This document shows, in pieces, positions 44,412-53,685 of a DNA stretch of 64,000 nucleotides. Source of the stretch: JANXQZ01 sp038225555 (GTDB taxonomy: Bacteria; Acidobacteriota; Terriglobia; Bryobacterales; Bryobacteraceae); NCBI GenBank assembly GCA_038225555.1, contig JBBRRB010000002.1, forward strand, positions 186,001 to 250,000. Reading direction: 5' to 3'. A program made the position numbers and the translations under genes. Under the pieces are notes generated by a model. That model ran no database searches. It was not told where the DNA came from and saw only the letters and a list, made by a program, of their open reading frames with translations. Every line of letters begins with the position of its first letter. The stretch's first letter is position 1.

Positions 44412-45673
44412 TGATGGACCTCAAAGGGGACTAGTTCCCTGCCCACAATTGGCTCAAGACGTGCGATGGCCTCCTCGTGTCGGGCGACCTCGTCGTAATA
44501 TTGGCGCTCCAGGATGATCAGGTTCGTCAAGTTCGATTCAACGCTCAGGAAGTCTGTTCCTCCTACCTGGTAGGCCGCCGTTGCCGCATCCACGGTCAAC
44601 TGCGCCTGTGGCAGCAGGGTTGTTTTGAACAACTGCAAAATGCGCTCGCTGCTTTGGATCGTGAGGTATTGATCTTTCACTCGGAAGGCGGCTTGTTGCT
44701 GGGCGGATCGGTAGTTTTGCTTGGCCGCGGCCAACCGCGAGTACGATTCCTCGAGCGCGTAGCGTTGCTTCCTCGCATAGTAGATGGGAATCTTGACGCG
44801 CGCTGTGGCCATGTAATAGTCCGGGAAATTCGATCCCGTATGCTGCCATTGCAGATCCACGCCGAAGTCCGGCCGAAAATCCTTCAGGCTCCGATTGATC
44901 CCCACGGCGCTGGCGTCCACCATCTTTTGTTCGGCGAGCACGCGCGGAGAATCCTTTGCAAGCTTCAGCAAATCTTCGAGCGATGGCGAGAATGCGCTGG
45001 GTTTGATTTCGGCGGTTGATCGTAAGTTAACGGCGGGCACAGCCAACATGGACGCGATTTCCGCTTCGGCCCGTTGACGCTTCTCATCGAACATGATCAA
45101 TTGCTGTTCGATAGAAGAGACTTCGAACTGGGCTTTGAGAACGTCTTGTTGCAGTCCCTTTCCAACCGTGTAGCGATTTCGAGCAATCTCTTCAAAGCGA
45201 CCGAGCAGGTCACGATTTCTGCGCGTCACCTCGATCGCCTTCTGAAAGGCAAGCCATTCGTACCAAGCCACCTTTAATCGCGACGTTACTTCCAGAACTA
45301 CTGCCCGGTAGTTTTGCTCTTCTCGCTCTGACTCTCGTTTGGCTTGCTCCGAAGCGAGGCCGAGCTTCCCGGGAAAGGGAAGATCCTGAGAAACGCCAAG
45401 TCCCTGATAGGCAAAGTCGCTCCCATTTAGGCGCGAAAAGGGATGCCCGACGCCGAAATTGGTATAACTGGCTGTCGGTTCCGGTAGTGCGCCGACCTGC
45501 GAGGGACGTTTCGTAGCAGCTTCAAAGCGCGCCCGTGCCGACTGAATCTCCGGGTTGTTCTGCATTAAGCCATGCAGTAGATCCGCGGGCCCTACCGTCT
45601 TGTCTTCCGCATGCAAACTGGCGAGCGCCAAGCCGAGCATGCAGAAGCCGTTCCCGCATAAGTTCGCAGGCAT
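44408..45673 (-). CDS. cusC: TolC-like outer-membrane efflux protein (CusC-type)
   Basis: A 421-residue protein of the outer membrane efflux family with a signal peptide (ending near SLHAED). Two repeated OEP halves are visible: NPEIQSARARFEAATKRPSQVGALPEP with ARNRYTVGKGLQQDVLKAQFEV, and DSPRVLAEQKMVDASAVGINRSLKDFRPDFGVDL with TAAYQVGGTDFLSVESNL. It forms the exit duct for the CusBA pump. It follows the small Cys-rich gene by 55 bases. Confidence 0.9.
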   Translation of the reverse strand: MPANLCGNGFCMLGLALASLHAEDKTVGPADLLHGLMQNNPEIQSARARFEAATKRPSQVGALPEPTASYTNFGVGHPFSRLNGSDFAYQGLGVSQDLPFPGKLGLASEQAKRESEREEQNYRAVVLEVTSRLKVAWYEWLAFQKAIEVTRRNRDLLGRFEEIARNRYTVGKGLQQDVLKAQFEVSSIEQQLIMFDEKRQRAEAEIASMLAVPAVNLRSTAEIKPSAFSPSLEDLLKLAKDSPRVLAEQKMVDASAVGINRSLKDFRPDFGVDLQWQHTGSNFPDYYMATARVKIPIYYARKQRYALEESYSRLAAAKQNYRSAQQQAAFRVKDQYLTIQSSERILQLFKTTLLPQAQLTVDAATAAYQVGGTDFLSVESNLTNLIILERQYYDEVARHEEAIARLEPIVGRELVPFEVHQ

Positions 45674-45728
45674 CCAACCTCCTAAATTCTTGAACGTGAA
45701 TAGAAACGGATTGGTGGAACGAGGCGGG

Positions 45729-46076
45729 CTAGATGAGAAGCGGAAGACTGGAGCGCAAATCGGGCGGGCGGACTAGAGGCTGATGGATTCCGACGACAAG
45801 AATAAATGTTGACGAAAGCTGTAACCCGGTTGCCGGAACGTCCACCGCTATACCGAGTTCCGGGGCGGATTCGTCAAGCGCCTGCGCCTTCAAGAGCTGG
45901 CTGCCCCCGGAAACTCTAGCCTTGCAGCAATCGTCAGAATTCGAAGGATCGCACTTGCCCTTCTTGCAGCAGTCAGCGGCTTTCCGATCGAACTTGCCGC
46001 CAGACAGGCAGTCGAGCGGTCTCATGAGCAGGAAAACTGCCAACAGAGCGACGCCGAAATGAAGGCCTCGATGCAT
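45729..46076 (-). CDS. Small Cys-rich exported protein leading the efflux operon
   Basis: A 115-residue protein with a signal or membrane anchor at residues 6-21. It then has six Cys in 30 residues: Cys23, Cys36-Cys37, Cys42 and Cys50-Cys51, in the pattern DCCxxGxC-x7-CC. A second hydrophobic stretch lies near residues 88-97. The Cys layout and the place at the head of a metal-efflux operon suggest periplasmic metal binding, which is an inference. AAGGAG lies right before the ATG, closer than usual. A divergent TPR gene starts 39 bases away, so promoters overlap. Confidence 0.72.
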   Translation of the reverse strand: MHRGLHFGVALLAVFLLMRPLDCLSGGKFDRKAADCCKKGKCDPSNSDDCCKARVSGGSQLLKAQALDESAPELGIAVDVPATGLQLSSTFILVVGIHQPLVRPPDLRSSLPLLI

Positions 46077-46115
46077 GCTCCTTAAAGATATCAGATCGAT
46101 TCGCTAAAATTAATC

Positions 46116-47213
46116 ATGCTGGTGTCAGTCTTGATGTTGCTCGCGCAGGTTAGATCGGCTCCAGCGGCCCCTGACCGATCCTTTATCGAAGCTTCCAAAG
46201 CAGCGGGGCAGGCGCGAGAAGCAAATAAGATTGACGACGCTGTCACAGCCTACAAGAAATCCGTCCAGTTGCGCCCCTCGTGGGCCGAAGGCTGGTGGTA
46301 TCTCGGAACACTTCTTTACGACGCGGACCGCTACCCCGAAGGACGCGACGCCTTCCGCCGATTCATAGCTCTCGACGCCAAGGTGGGGCAAGCCTGGGCA
46401 CTCCTCGGGTTGTGCGAGTTCCAGACTAAAGAATACGAGTTGTCACTCGCCCATCTGCGCCAAGCCAAAGCGCTTGGAATCGAGCGTAATCCTGAGTTGA
46501 CAGGGGTTGCCATGTATCATACGGCCATCCTGCTCACTCGCTTCGAACATTATGAAGATGCCCTGCAAACCTTAGCGGAACTCGCGCGCATGGGCAAGGA
46601 CGATGCATCGGTGGTCGCGGCCATGGGGCTTGCCGCGCTACGCAAACCGCTGCTGCCGTCGGACGTTCCCCAAGCGGATCGAGAGTTGATCGACCTGGCC
46701 GGGAACGCCGAGGTTCTCGTGGCCCACCGCAAGAGCCAGGATGCGCGCAAGATCTTCGACACCATGGTGGCAAAGTACCCCGCCACCCCCAACGTGCACG
46801 GACTCTATGGATATTTTCTGCTGGGCAGCGATCCGGAATTAGCCGTAGCGCAATTAAACGAGGAGCTGCGCCTGCAGCCGCGGAGTCTCCCCGCCCTGAT
46901 CACGCTTGCGTTGGAGTATCTCAATCAGAACCGCCCGGACGCCGGACTGCCACTCGCGCGCGAGGCGGTCAAAGTCGATTTCGGCTCGTTTGCGGCGCAC
47001 AATGTTTTGGGACGCTTGCTGGTTGCCAAAGGCGAGATTGAGGAGGGCATCAAAGAGCTCGAGACCTCGCGGCGAATCGCACCGGATAGCCCCCAGACGC
47101 ACATTGCGCTCGCGTCTGCATACGCCAAAGCTGGACGAAACGAGGATGCCGCTAAAGCACGGGCCGAATTTCTGCGTCTGCGAAAGATGGTGGAGGGGGA
47201 AGGGAAACCTTGA
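46116..47213 (+). CDS. Exported TPR-repeat protein
   Basis: A 365-residue protein with a short hydrophobic leader (MLVSVLMLLAQVRSAPAA) and about seven to eight TPR units, such as AVTAYKKSVQLRPSWAEGWWYLGTLLYDADRYPEGRDAFRRF and GYFLLGSDPELAVAQLNEELRLQP and NVLGRLLVAKGEIEEGIKEL. It would serve as a protein-binding scaffold in the periplasm. The next gene starts within its last four bases, so it is translated with the seven-haem cytochrome and probably acts with it. Confidence 0.85.
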   Translation: MLVSVLMLLAQVRSAPAAPDRSFIEASKAAGQAREANKIDDAVTAYKKSVQLRPSWAEGWWYLGTLLYDADRYPEGRDAFRRFIALDAKVGQAWALLGLCEFQTKEYELSLAHLRQAKALGIERNPELTGVAMYHTAILLTRFEHYEDALQTLAELARMGKDDASVVAAMGLAALRKPLLPSDVPQADRELIDLAGNAEVLVAHRKSQDARKIFDTMVAKYPATPNVHGLYGYFLLGSDPELAVAQLNEELRLQPRSLPALITLALEYLNQNRPDAGLPLAREAVKVDFGSFAAHNVLGRLLVAKGEIEEGIKELETSRRIAPDSPQTHIALASAYAKAGRNEDAAKARAEFLRLRKMVEGEGKP

Positions 47214-48223
47214 AATCGGTCGCAACCTTGTGCATCGCGCTGTTCGCTGCCACCCATCTTAATGCCCAATGTGCGAGTTGCCATAAGCCTCAGGTTGCCA
47301 CGCAATCGAAGACTTCCATGGGGCGCGCCCTCGAATCCGCAGCCGAATGCGAGATCCTGCGTCAGCATCCAGAGCTGAAATTTCAAAACGAACCCTATTC
47401 CTATCGCCTCGTGCGACAGGGTGACACGACTCTCTACAGCGTCACGGATGGCAAGGAAACCATCTCGGTCCCGATCGCCTGGGCATTCGGACTCGGAGCG
47501 GCGGGCCAGACCTACGTCTTCGAGCGGAATGGGACGTGGTTCGAAAGCCGCGTCAGTTATTTCCGCGCGATTGACAAGCTTGATCTGACGCTGGGCGCTA
47601 GAAGCGCGCAGCCCGCCAACCTGGAAGAGGCGGCTGGACGCGCCATGAATTCCAAAGATGCTCCCGAGTGCTTCAACTGTCATGCGACTAACGCGGTATC
47701 CCATGGGCAATTGGACGTAAGCCATCTCCAAGCCGGGATTCTGTGCGAACGGTGCCACGGCTCAGCGGAAACTCATTTGGGTTCGTTTCGCACTAGCCAA
47801 CCCTCCTTGGGCGGAATGCGCAAATTAAGCAGCCTGACATCCGAAGACATGTCCGTGTTTTGCGGACAGTGCCACCGGACCTGGGCCCAGATCGCCTCGG
47901 ACGGACCGTTTGGAATCAACAATGTGCGCTTCCAGCCTTATCGGCTGACCAACAGCCGCTGCTATGATCCGGCGGACAACAGAATCAGTTGCACCGCTTG
48001 TCACGACCCGCATGCCGACGTCGCCCGTTCGCCTTCGGTGTACGATGCTAAGTGCCAGGCTTGCCACACGGCTGGCCGCCACGCGTCAGCGAAAGTCTGT
48101 CCCGTCGGGAAGAGCGATTGCTCCAGTTGCCACATGCCCAAGTTGGAGTTGCCGGGGTCGCATAACAGGTTTACGGATCATCAGATCAGAATTGTGAAGG
48201 CCAATGAAAAATATCCGAATTGA
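47210..48223 (+). CDS. Seven-haem c-type cytochrome
   Basis: A 337-residue exported protein with signal peptide MKSVATLCIALFAATHLNAQ. Seven CxxCH haem sites start at residues 21, 154, 179, 218, 261, 282 and 304. Between the first and second is a beta domain of about 120 residues without haem (RQGDTTLYSVTDGKETISVPIAWAFGLG). The arrangement fits the NrfB/decahaem-like periplasmic electron carriers, with partner unknown. The start is TTG 47210, preceded by GAGGGGGAAGGG. It overlaps the TPR gene by four bases and the VWFA gene by 20. Confidence 0.87.
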   Translation: MKSVATLCIALFAATHLNAQCASCHKPQVATQSKTSMGRALESAAECEILRQHPELKFQNEPYSYRLVRQGDTTLYSVTDGKETISVPIAWAFGLGAAGQTYVFERNGTWFESRVSYFRAIDKLDLTLGARSAQPANLEEAAGRAMNSKDAPECFNCHATNAVSHGQLDVSHLQAGILCERCHGSAETHLGSFRTSQPSLGGMRKLSSLTSEDMSVFCGQCHRTWAQIASDGPFGINNVRFQPYRLTNSRCYDPADNRISCTACHDPHADVARSPSVYDAKCQACHTAGRHASAKVCPVGKSDCSSCHMPKLELPGSHNRFTDHQIRIVKANEKYPN

Positions 48224-50357
48224 ATTCGCGCTGCCCCTTGCTCTGCTTTGCGCACCCGCGGCCGCTCAGGAACCAGCAAAGACGCCGGTCATATCCACCA
48301 CAACTCAGGAGGTGGTCCTCGATCTGGTTGTGCGCGATAAGAAGGGTAAGCAGGTCCGCGACCTCGACGCCTCATCGCTTGAAATCACCGACAATGGCGA
48401 AAGGCAGACCATAACCTCATTTCGATTGGTTGACGGAAAGGAGGCGCTTTCGAAGGGAGCGTCCACGGCGCTGGATCCGCTCAGGCAGGTTCATCTCGTG
48501 ACCCTTGTCTTCGAGCGCCTTGATTCCGAGAGCCGCAGACGCGCCAGGCAAGCGGCGATGGATCTACTGAAGGCCGACCTTGGCCAGAACACCTACTATG
48601 CGGTGGTGGCGATTGACCAGCGGCTGAGCGCACTGCAAGAATTCACCAACGATCGCGACAAGCTGCGCACCGCCATTGAACTGGCAACAGCCGGGCAGTA
48701 TACCGAATTCGCCGTTAAGTCCGAGGCGGTCAAGAACCAGTTGCGGCAGACGTTGGGGTCTGGCGATGGCCGCAGCGCGGATCAGCAGATCGCGGAGCTG
48801 TCGTCATCGGTCACGGCAGGCCCTCAGTCTGGTGCGTCGATAGGGGCTTCGGCTACCCAGGCGCGCTTCGCCGCCATCATGCTGCAGATGCTGCAATTTG
48901 AAGAAAGCATGGTGCGGGAGCAAGCCGGGCGGTCGAGTATCTACGCGCTGCTCGCAATCGTGCGCAATCAAAACCTGCTTCCGGGACGCAAGACCGTAAT
49001 CTACTTCTCGGAAGGTCTTCAAGTGCCGACGAATTTGACGGATGCGTTTCAGTCGGTAATCAGCGCGGCCAATCGCGCCAACGTCAGCCTGTATCCAGTG
49101 GACGCGCGTGGCTTGGTAACCCAAGGGCAGAATCAGGGATCGAAGGATATGCTCGCCAGCGCTGCCAGCCTGAACAAGTCCCAGACCACGAATATAAACG
49201 GAGACGCGGTAACTGCCGATCAGGCCCAGTCTCTCGACAAAGTGGAGCAAGGCCTACGGGCCAATGTCCAGACCGCCATGGCGGAGTTAGCGGATGGCAC
49301 TGGCGGGTTTCTCGTCAGCAACACGAACGATTTGCGCGGGCCGCTACATCGCATTAATGAAGATGTAAACACCTACTATGAGGTGACTTACAAACCGAAT
49401 ATAACAAACTTCGATGGCAGTTTCCGTAAAATTGCGGTCCACAGTCTGGTGGCAAATGCGAAAATCCAGGCCCGTAGCGGGTACTTCGCCTTGCCGACTG
49501 CCCAAAACGTCGCGTTCGCGTACGAAGTGCCGTTGCTGAAAGCGCTTGATAGTAAGCCGTTGCCTCGCGACATCGATTTTCGCGCCGGAGTGCTGCGGTT
49601 TCATACCAACGCGGGCCTGACAAATTGCACCGTGATGGTGGAGGTGCCGATGCAGAACGTCACGTTCACCGAGGACAAACAAAAGGGCACGTATAAAGCA
49701 CGCGTCTCCCTCATGGTGCTGGTCAAGAATGCGCAAGGGACAGTGGTTCGAAAGTTCGCGCGGGACTTGCCGTTAGCCGGAGCTTCGGTGATGCTTTCGC
49801 AAGTCAAGTCAGGCCACTACATCTACACGGATCACGTCGCGGTCGCGCCCGGACGCTATACCCTGGAATCGGCGGTTCTCGATCAAGAGGCAAGCAAGGT
49901 GAGCGCGCGCAAGTCGTCATTTTTCGTCCCCCAAGCCACGGATCTCGCGCTGAGTTCGGTTTCCATCGTGCGGCGGGTGGAAGCTGTTAAGGCAGGAGCG
50001 CTCGACCTGAATGTGGAGGACGAGAATCCCTTCGAGTTTCGCGGAGGCAAGGTCACGCCAACTCTCAACTCCACGTTGCCAGGCGGCAAGGGCGCATCCT
50101 TATCGATTTACTTCGTCGTCTACCCGGACTCCAAGAATGCGGAGAAGCCGCAACTGACCATCGAATTCTTGAAGGATGGACAGATTGTTGGCAAAGGTTC
50201 ACCCCAACTGCCCCAGCCCGATGCCAAAGGGCGCATTCCCTACCTGGCTACGAGCTCCGCCGAATCGATGCCGGCCGGACTTTATCAAGTTCGCGCGCGG
50301 GTGAAACAGGGAACAGCGGAAGCAGAGGAAACGACAACGTTTTCGGTCGAGCAGTAA
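48204..50357 (+). CDS. VWFA-related secreted protein
   Basis: A 717-residue exported protein of the VWFA-related group described from acidobacteria (TIGR03436). A signal peptide ends near APAAAQ. Residues about 30-70 form the Ig-like lead (EVVLDLVVRDKKGKQVRDLDASSLEITDNG), and the VWA-like core is at 90-360 (LVTLVFERLDSESRRRARQAAMDLL, VIYFSEGLQVPTNLTDAFQ, ADGTGGFLVSNTNDL). The last 330 residues form further beta domains. The MIDAS metal site is not perfect (DSESRR where DxSxS is usual). It overlaps the cytochrome gene by 20 bases, so the three genes are one translational unit. Confidence 0.88.
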   Translation: MKNIRIEFALPLALLCAPAAAQEPAKTPVISTTTQEVVLDLVVRDKKGKQVRDLDASSLEITDNGERQTITSFRLVDGKEALSKGASTALDPLRQVHLVTLVFERLDSESRRRARQAAMDLLKADLGQNTYYAVVAIDQRLSALQEFTNDRDKLRTAIELATAGQYTEFAVKSEAVKNQLRQTLGSGDGRSADQQIAELSSSVTAGPQSGASIGASATQARFAAIMLQMLQFEESMVREQAGRSSIYALLAIVRNQNLLPGRKTVIYFSEGLQVPTNLTDAFQSVISAANRANVSLYPVDARGLVTQGQNQGSKDMLASAASLNKSQTTNINGDAVTADQAQSLDKVEQGLRANVQTAMAELADGTGGFLVSNTNDLRGPLHRINEDVNTYYEVTYKPNITNFDGSFRKIAVHSLVANAKIQARSGYFALPTAQNVAFAYEVPLLKALDSKPLPRDIDFRAGVLRFHTNAGLTNCTVMVEVPMQNVTFTEDKQKGTYKARVSLMVLVKNAQGTVVRKFARDLPLAGASVMLSQVKSGHYIYTDHVAVAPGRYTLESAVLDQEASKVSARKSSFFVPQATDLALSSVSIVRRVEAVKAGALDLNVEDENPFEFRGGKVTPTLNSTLPGGKGASLSIYFVVYPDSKNAEKPQLTIEFLKDGQIVGKGSPQLPQPDAKGRIPYLATSSAESMPAGLYQVRARVKQGTAEAEETTTFSVEQ

Positions 50358-50485
50358 CCTGGCAGAGCTTTAGTTTCACCGGCGTTAATGCAGGTTGAGG
50401 ACGTTACAGAAGTGTGAGCGAAGTTGCGGAAACCCCGTCCTGAGCGGTATACTCCAGCCAAAGCGTTCGATATTCCAGGCCTAGT

Positions 50486-52051
50486 ATGCCCACGGCGACA
50501 AACTACGAAAAAGAGCGATCGGAGGTGGCAGCCCTGCTGGGGTCGGGCATCTTCAACCGTGCTCCGAGCCTTGCGCAGTTGCTCACCTACATCTGTGAAC
50601 GGTATTTTGAAGGTGAAGCCAATCAGATTAAGGAATATAACATCGCGGTGGAAGCGCTCGGTCGACCTGCCGAATTCGATCAGAAGCGAGACTCTATCGT
50701 CCGGGTAGAAGCCCACAGGCTGCGCAAGAGACTGAAAGATTATTACGAAACCACTGGAGCGAGCCATTCTCTTCAAATTCAGATTCCTTCCGGCCAATAT
50801 GCTCCCAGATTTATTCCTCAGGAGCCGCCAACAGCGCTGCTCGCCCCGTCGCCTCCCCCTCAGATCGAGGCATTTGATCGCCATCTAGAGACGATCGAGC
50901 GCCCTCGTTTTGAATACTCCCCGGCCATAATCGGGCCTCGGCGCTCGAAGGCGGCTCTATTCGTAGGCGGTGCGTTGCTGATCGGGCTGGTCGGGCTAAG
51001 CCTCGCACAGTCATTTCGGTTGGGTAGATCGGCTGGGCTGGGAGCCGCGACCGTCCCCACTTATCTGGTGGCAGCCACCGGCGGGGAAACGGTCCGCATT
51101 GCCGCAGGCTCGAGCAAGGGTTATACAGACCGGTTTGGCCATACTTGGCAAGCTGATAATTTTTTCCAGGGCGGCAACGTGTCATCCACCCCGGAGCATC
51201 CCATCTGGGGCACTCGCGATCCGGGAATGTATCAGAATCGACGCGAGGGCGTGTTCAGCTATAAGATTCCCCTGAAGCCGGGCAGCCATGAGCTGCGCTT
51301 GCATTTTGCGGAGGTGATGTTCGGTGAGACTAATATCGCCGGCGGCGGCGAAACCAGCCGCCTGTTCACCGTTCGCGCTAACGGCCAGCCAATTCTCGAC
51401 GGGGTGGATATTGTGGCGGACGCAGGACCCAGCACGGCCCATGTTCGGGTCTTCAAGGATGTTTCCCCAGCGTCGGACGGGTACCTTCACCTTCAGTTCG
51501 ATCCAGTCATCAACATTCCATTTGTGAATGCGATTGAGATTACCCCCGGCATTCCCGGACGCCTTCGTCCCATTCGGAGCGTGAGCCGAGATCACGCCTA
51601 CACTGACAAAAAAGGCCAGCTGTGGGAGCCCGACCGATTCTTTAGCGGAGGCCAACTGGTGTTGAGGCCGATCTCAGTGGCGGACACCAGCGACCCTGAA
51701 ATATACCGAGGGGAGCGGTTCGGAAATCTTACTTACGGAATCCCTGTCGCAAAAGGGCGCTATTCGGTGATTTTACATTTCGCCGAGACTTGGTTTGGCC
51801 CGGATAAGCCCCAAGGGGGAGGTTCTGGAAGCCGCCTGTTCGACATCCTATGTAATGGCGTCGCTCTAGCCCGCTCCTTTGATATTTATAAAGAGGCCGG
51901 GGGCGGGGATCGCGCAATCGAGAAAGCGTTTCACGGCCTAGAGCCAAGCGCGCAGGGAAAGCTTGTGATCTCGTTCGCTCCAGTCAGGAACTACGCTTGC
52001 ATTAATGCGTTGGAGGTTCTGGACGAATCGGGAAACCAGGGTTCATGGTAA
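50486..52051 (+). CDS. Membrane protein: winged-helix-like N-terminus plus two malectin domains
   Basis: A 521-residue single-pass protein. Residues about 8-112 match the winged-helix-like domain that precedes TolB or TPR domains in many acidobacterial regulators (PSLAQLLTYICERYFEG, IKEYNIAVEALGR, SIVRVEAHRLRKRLKDYYE, IPSGQYAPRF). A proline-rich linker follows, then one membrane helix at 156-176. Outside are two malectin-like sugar-binding domains at 202-353 and 361-512, each starting with WQADNFFQGGNV-like text and holding a HFAE core. The order suggests a one-component sensor that would bind a sugar outside and act on DNA or partners inside. The last seven bases overlap the dehydrogenase gene. 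Confidence 0.8.
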   Translation: MPTATNYEKERSEVAALLGSGIFNRAPSLAQLLTYICERYFEGEANQIKEYNIAVEALGRPAEFDQKRDSIVRVEAHRLRKRLKDYYETTGASHSLQIQIPSGQYAPRFIPQEPPTALLAPSPPPQIEAFDRHLETIERPRFEYSPAIIGPRRSKAALFVGGALLIGLVGLSLAQSFRLGRSAGLGAATVPTYLVAATGGETVRIAAGSSKGYTDRFGHTWQADNFFQGGNVSSTPEHPIWGTRDPGMYQNRREGVFSYKIPLKPGSHELRLHFAEVMFGETNIAGGGETSRLFTVRANGQPILDGVDIVADAGPSTAHVRVFKDVSPASDGYLHLQFDPVINIPFVNAIEITPGIPGRLRPIRSVSRDHAYTDKKGQLWEPDRFFSGGQLVLRPISVADTSDPEIYRGERFGNLTYGIPVAKGRYSVILHFAETWFGPDKPQGGGSGSRLFDILCNGVALARSFDIYKEAGGGDRAIEKAFHGLEPSAQGKLVISFAPVRNYACINALEVLDESGNQGSW

Positions 52052-53085
52052 TCCGGTATGAAGCGCTTCAGTCCTTCGCCGAACGAATTCTGACAGCGGT
52101 AGGCGTAGGTGAGGATAAGGCGCAGTTGGTGGCTCACTCATTGGTCGCCTCAAACTTGCGCGCGGTGGATTCCCACGGCGTTCAGTTGCTGCCTTTCTAT
52201 GTGGATCAGATCGCGCACAACGACCTCGACATCCAGAGAGAAGGCCGCATCGCCAGTGAGAGCGGTGGTTGCGTCATTTATGACGGAGAAAATGCGATCG
52301 GGCAGGTGGTTGCCTCCCGCTGCTGCGAAGAGGCGGTCCGGGTAGGCAAGTCTCAAGGGATCGCACTGGTGGTCTCGCGGGAATCGAACCACTTTGGCGC
52401 GGCGGCGTTCTGGGCGCAGCGCATGTCGGCTGCCGGTTTAGTTGGATTGGTGATGTGCAATGCGTCTCCGCTCGTTGCGCCGTGGCAGGGCAAAGAGCCG
52501 CGGCTCGGGACGAATCCGATCTGCGTAGCGGTGCCGGGTCCGCGCAAGTGGCTGCTGGATATGGCGACTACTACGGTTGCGGCAGGGCAACTTTTCAAGG
52601 CGCACTTCAACAAACAGCCCACGATCCCCGCTGGTTGGGCGATGGATTCGGAAGGAACGCCGACGACGGAAACCGAAACGGCCATGAGTGGATTGCTGAT
52701 GCCGCTGGGCGGATACAAAGGCAGCGGTTTGGCGATGATGGCGGAGATTTTCTGCGCTGTCCTGGGAGGAGGCGCGATGAGCACCCAGCTTGGCGGCATA
52801 CGCATTCACGGCAAGCCTACCCGTGCAAGCCAGTGTTTCTTGGCTGTGGATGTAGCTCGGTTTATGCCCGAGGAAATGTTTCACTCCCGCATGGATGAGT
52901 TGATCGCGATGATTAAATCGTCAGCTCCGGCGAAAGGCTATGAGGAAGTGCTGGTAGCGGGCGAACCTGAGTGGCGCGCCGAAGCAGTCCGTAAGAGAGA
53001 CGGAATTCCAGTTGTTGACGGGACCTGGAAGGATCTGACTGCTATCGCCGAGCGGTACGGCGTCGCGATTCCGCAAACTTCGTAA
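52045..53085 (+). CDS. Malate/L-lactate/ureidoglycolate dehydrogenase family (Ldh2)
   Basis: A 346-residue NAD(P)-dependent oxidoreductase. Typical text: SNLRAVDSHGVQLLPFYVDQI, IALVVSRESNHFGAAAFWAQ, GLVMCNASPLVAPWQGKEPRLGTNP, MATTTVAAGQL and the glycine-rich GGYKGSGLAMMAEIFCAVL. Family members act on malate, lactate, sulfolactate, 2,3-diketogulonate or ureidoglycolate, and the substrate cannot be told here. ATG 52045 overlaps the malectin gene by seven bases, so translation is coupled. Confidence 0.88.
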   Translation: MVIRYEALQSFAERILTAVGVGEDKAQLVAHSLVASNLRAVDSHGVQLLPFYVDQIAHNDLDIQREGRIASESGGCVIYDGENAIGQVVASRCCEEAVRVGKSQGIALVVSRESNHFGAAAFWAQRMSAAGLVGLVMCNASPLVAPWQGKEPRLGTNPICVAVPGPRKWLLDMATTTVAAGQLFKAHFNKQPTIPAGWAMDSEGTPTTETETAMSGLLMPLGGYKGSGLAMMAEIFCAVLGGGAMSTQLGGIRIHGKPTRASQCFLAVDVARFMPEEMFHSRMDELIAMIKSSAPAKGYEEVLVAGEPEWRAEAVRKRDGIPVVDGTWKDLTAIAERYGVAIPQTS

Positions 53086-53550
53086 TTACTCCGTTTCGAC
53101 CATGATGACTTCGTGACCAGCGCAACTTAAGTGCCTGCCCAGCTTCTTCTCGGCTGTTGGCCACCATCTTTTGCGGCCTCCGATTACGACAAGGGACCGC
53201 GGGCTGAGCACCTTAAGCACGGCTTCCATGCGATCTCGGCAAAGACAGATTTGGACCTTCGTCTCTACCGGACTTGCGCTCGCTATAATGCGAAAGCGCT
53301 TTTCATTGAAATCGCGCAGTATAGGCGGACTGGTGATAGGAAGAGGATAGGGCACAATCTGCGGAACCAGGAGGGTAATGCGGGCGCCCAACTGACTGGC
53401 GAGAGCGGCAGCTTTCTTCAAAGCCGAAATTGTACTCTCAACAGAAGTGAAGACAACGATCACGCTTATACTGCGGGAACCCTCATGAGTGAGCGGCTCG
53501 AATCGTCCGGTTAGCTGAGCCGCTGGAACTCGATCAAATGTTGGTGACAT
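53086..53550 (-). CDS. Universal stress protein-like
   Basis: A 154-residue cytoplasmic protein with a Rossmann-like layout of the USP type: ISVIVVFTSVESTISALKKAAALASQLGARITLLVP, then KRFRIIASASPVETKVQICLC and VLKVLSPRSLVVIGGRKRWW ending in HEVIMVETE. The ATP-binding GxxG loop is not clear, so it may be a divergent or non-binding member. Its stop directly abuts the stop of the dehydrogenase gene. It diverges from the fucosidase gene, with 135 bases between the two. Confidence 0.72.
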   Translation of the reverse strand: MSPTFDRVPAAQLTGRFEPLTHEGSRSISVIVVFTSVESTISALKKAAALASQLGARITLLVPQIVPYPLPITSPPILRDFNEKRFRIIASASPVETKVQICLCRDRMEAVLKVLSPRSLVVIGGRKRWWPTAEKKLGRHLSCAGHEVIMVETE

Positions 53551-53685
53551 TTCCGTTTATAGCTCCTTTTGCGAATGTTCCAGCTTTGAGATTAATTGGA
53601 GGGGTCTTAAGAAGTGCTAGAAGTGCCATCAAGATTTCATAAAGCTCGCGTAGGTCGAAATCGGCTTATCGGATAATCTTGAACC

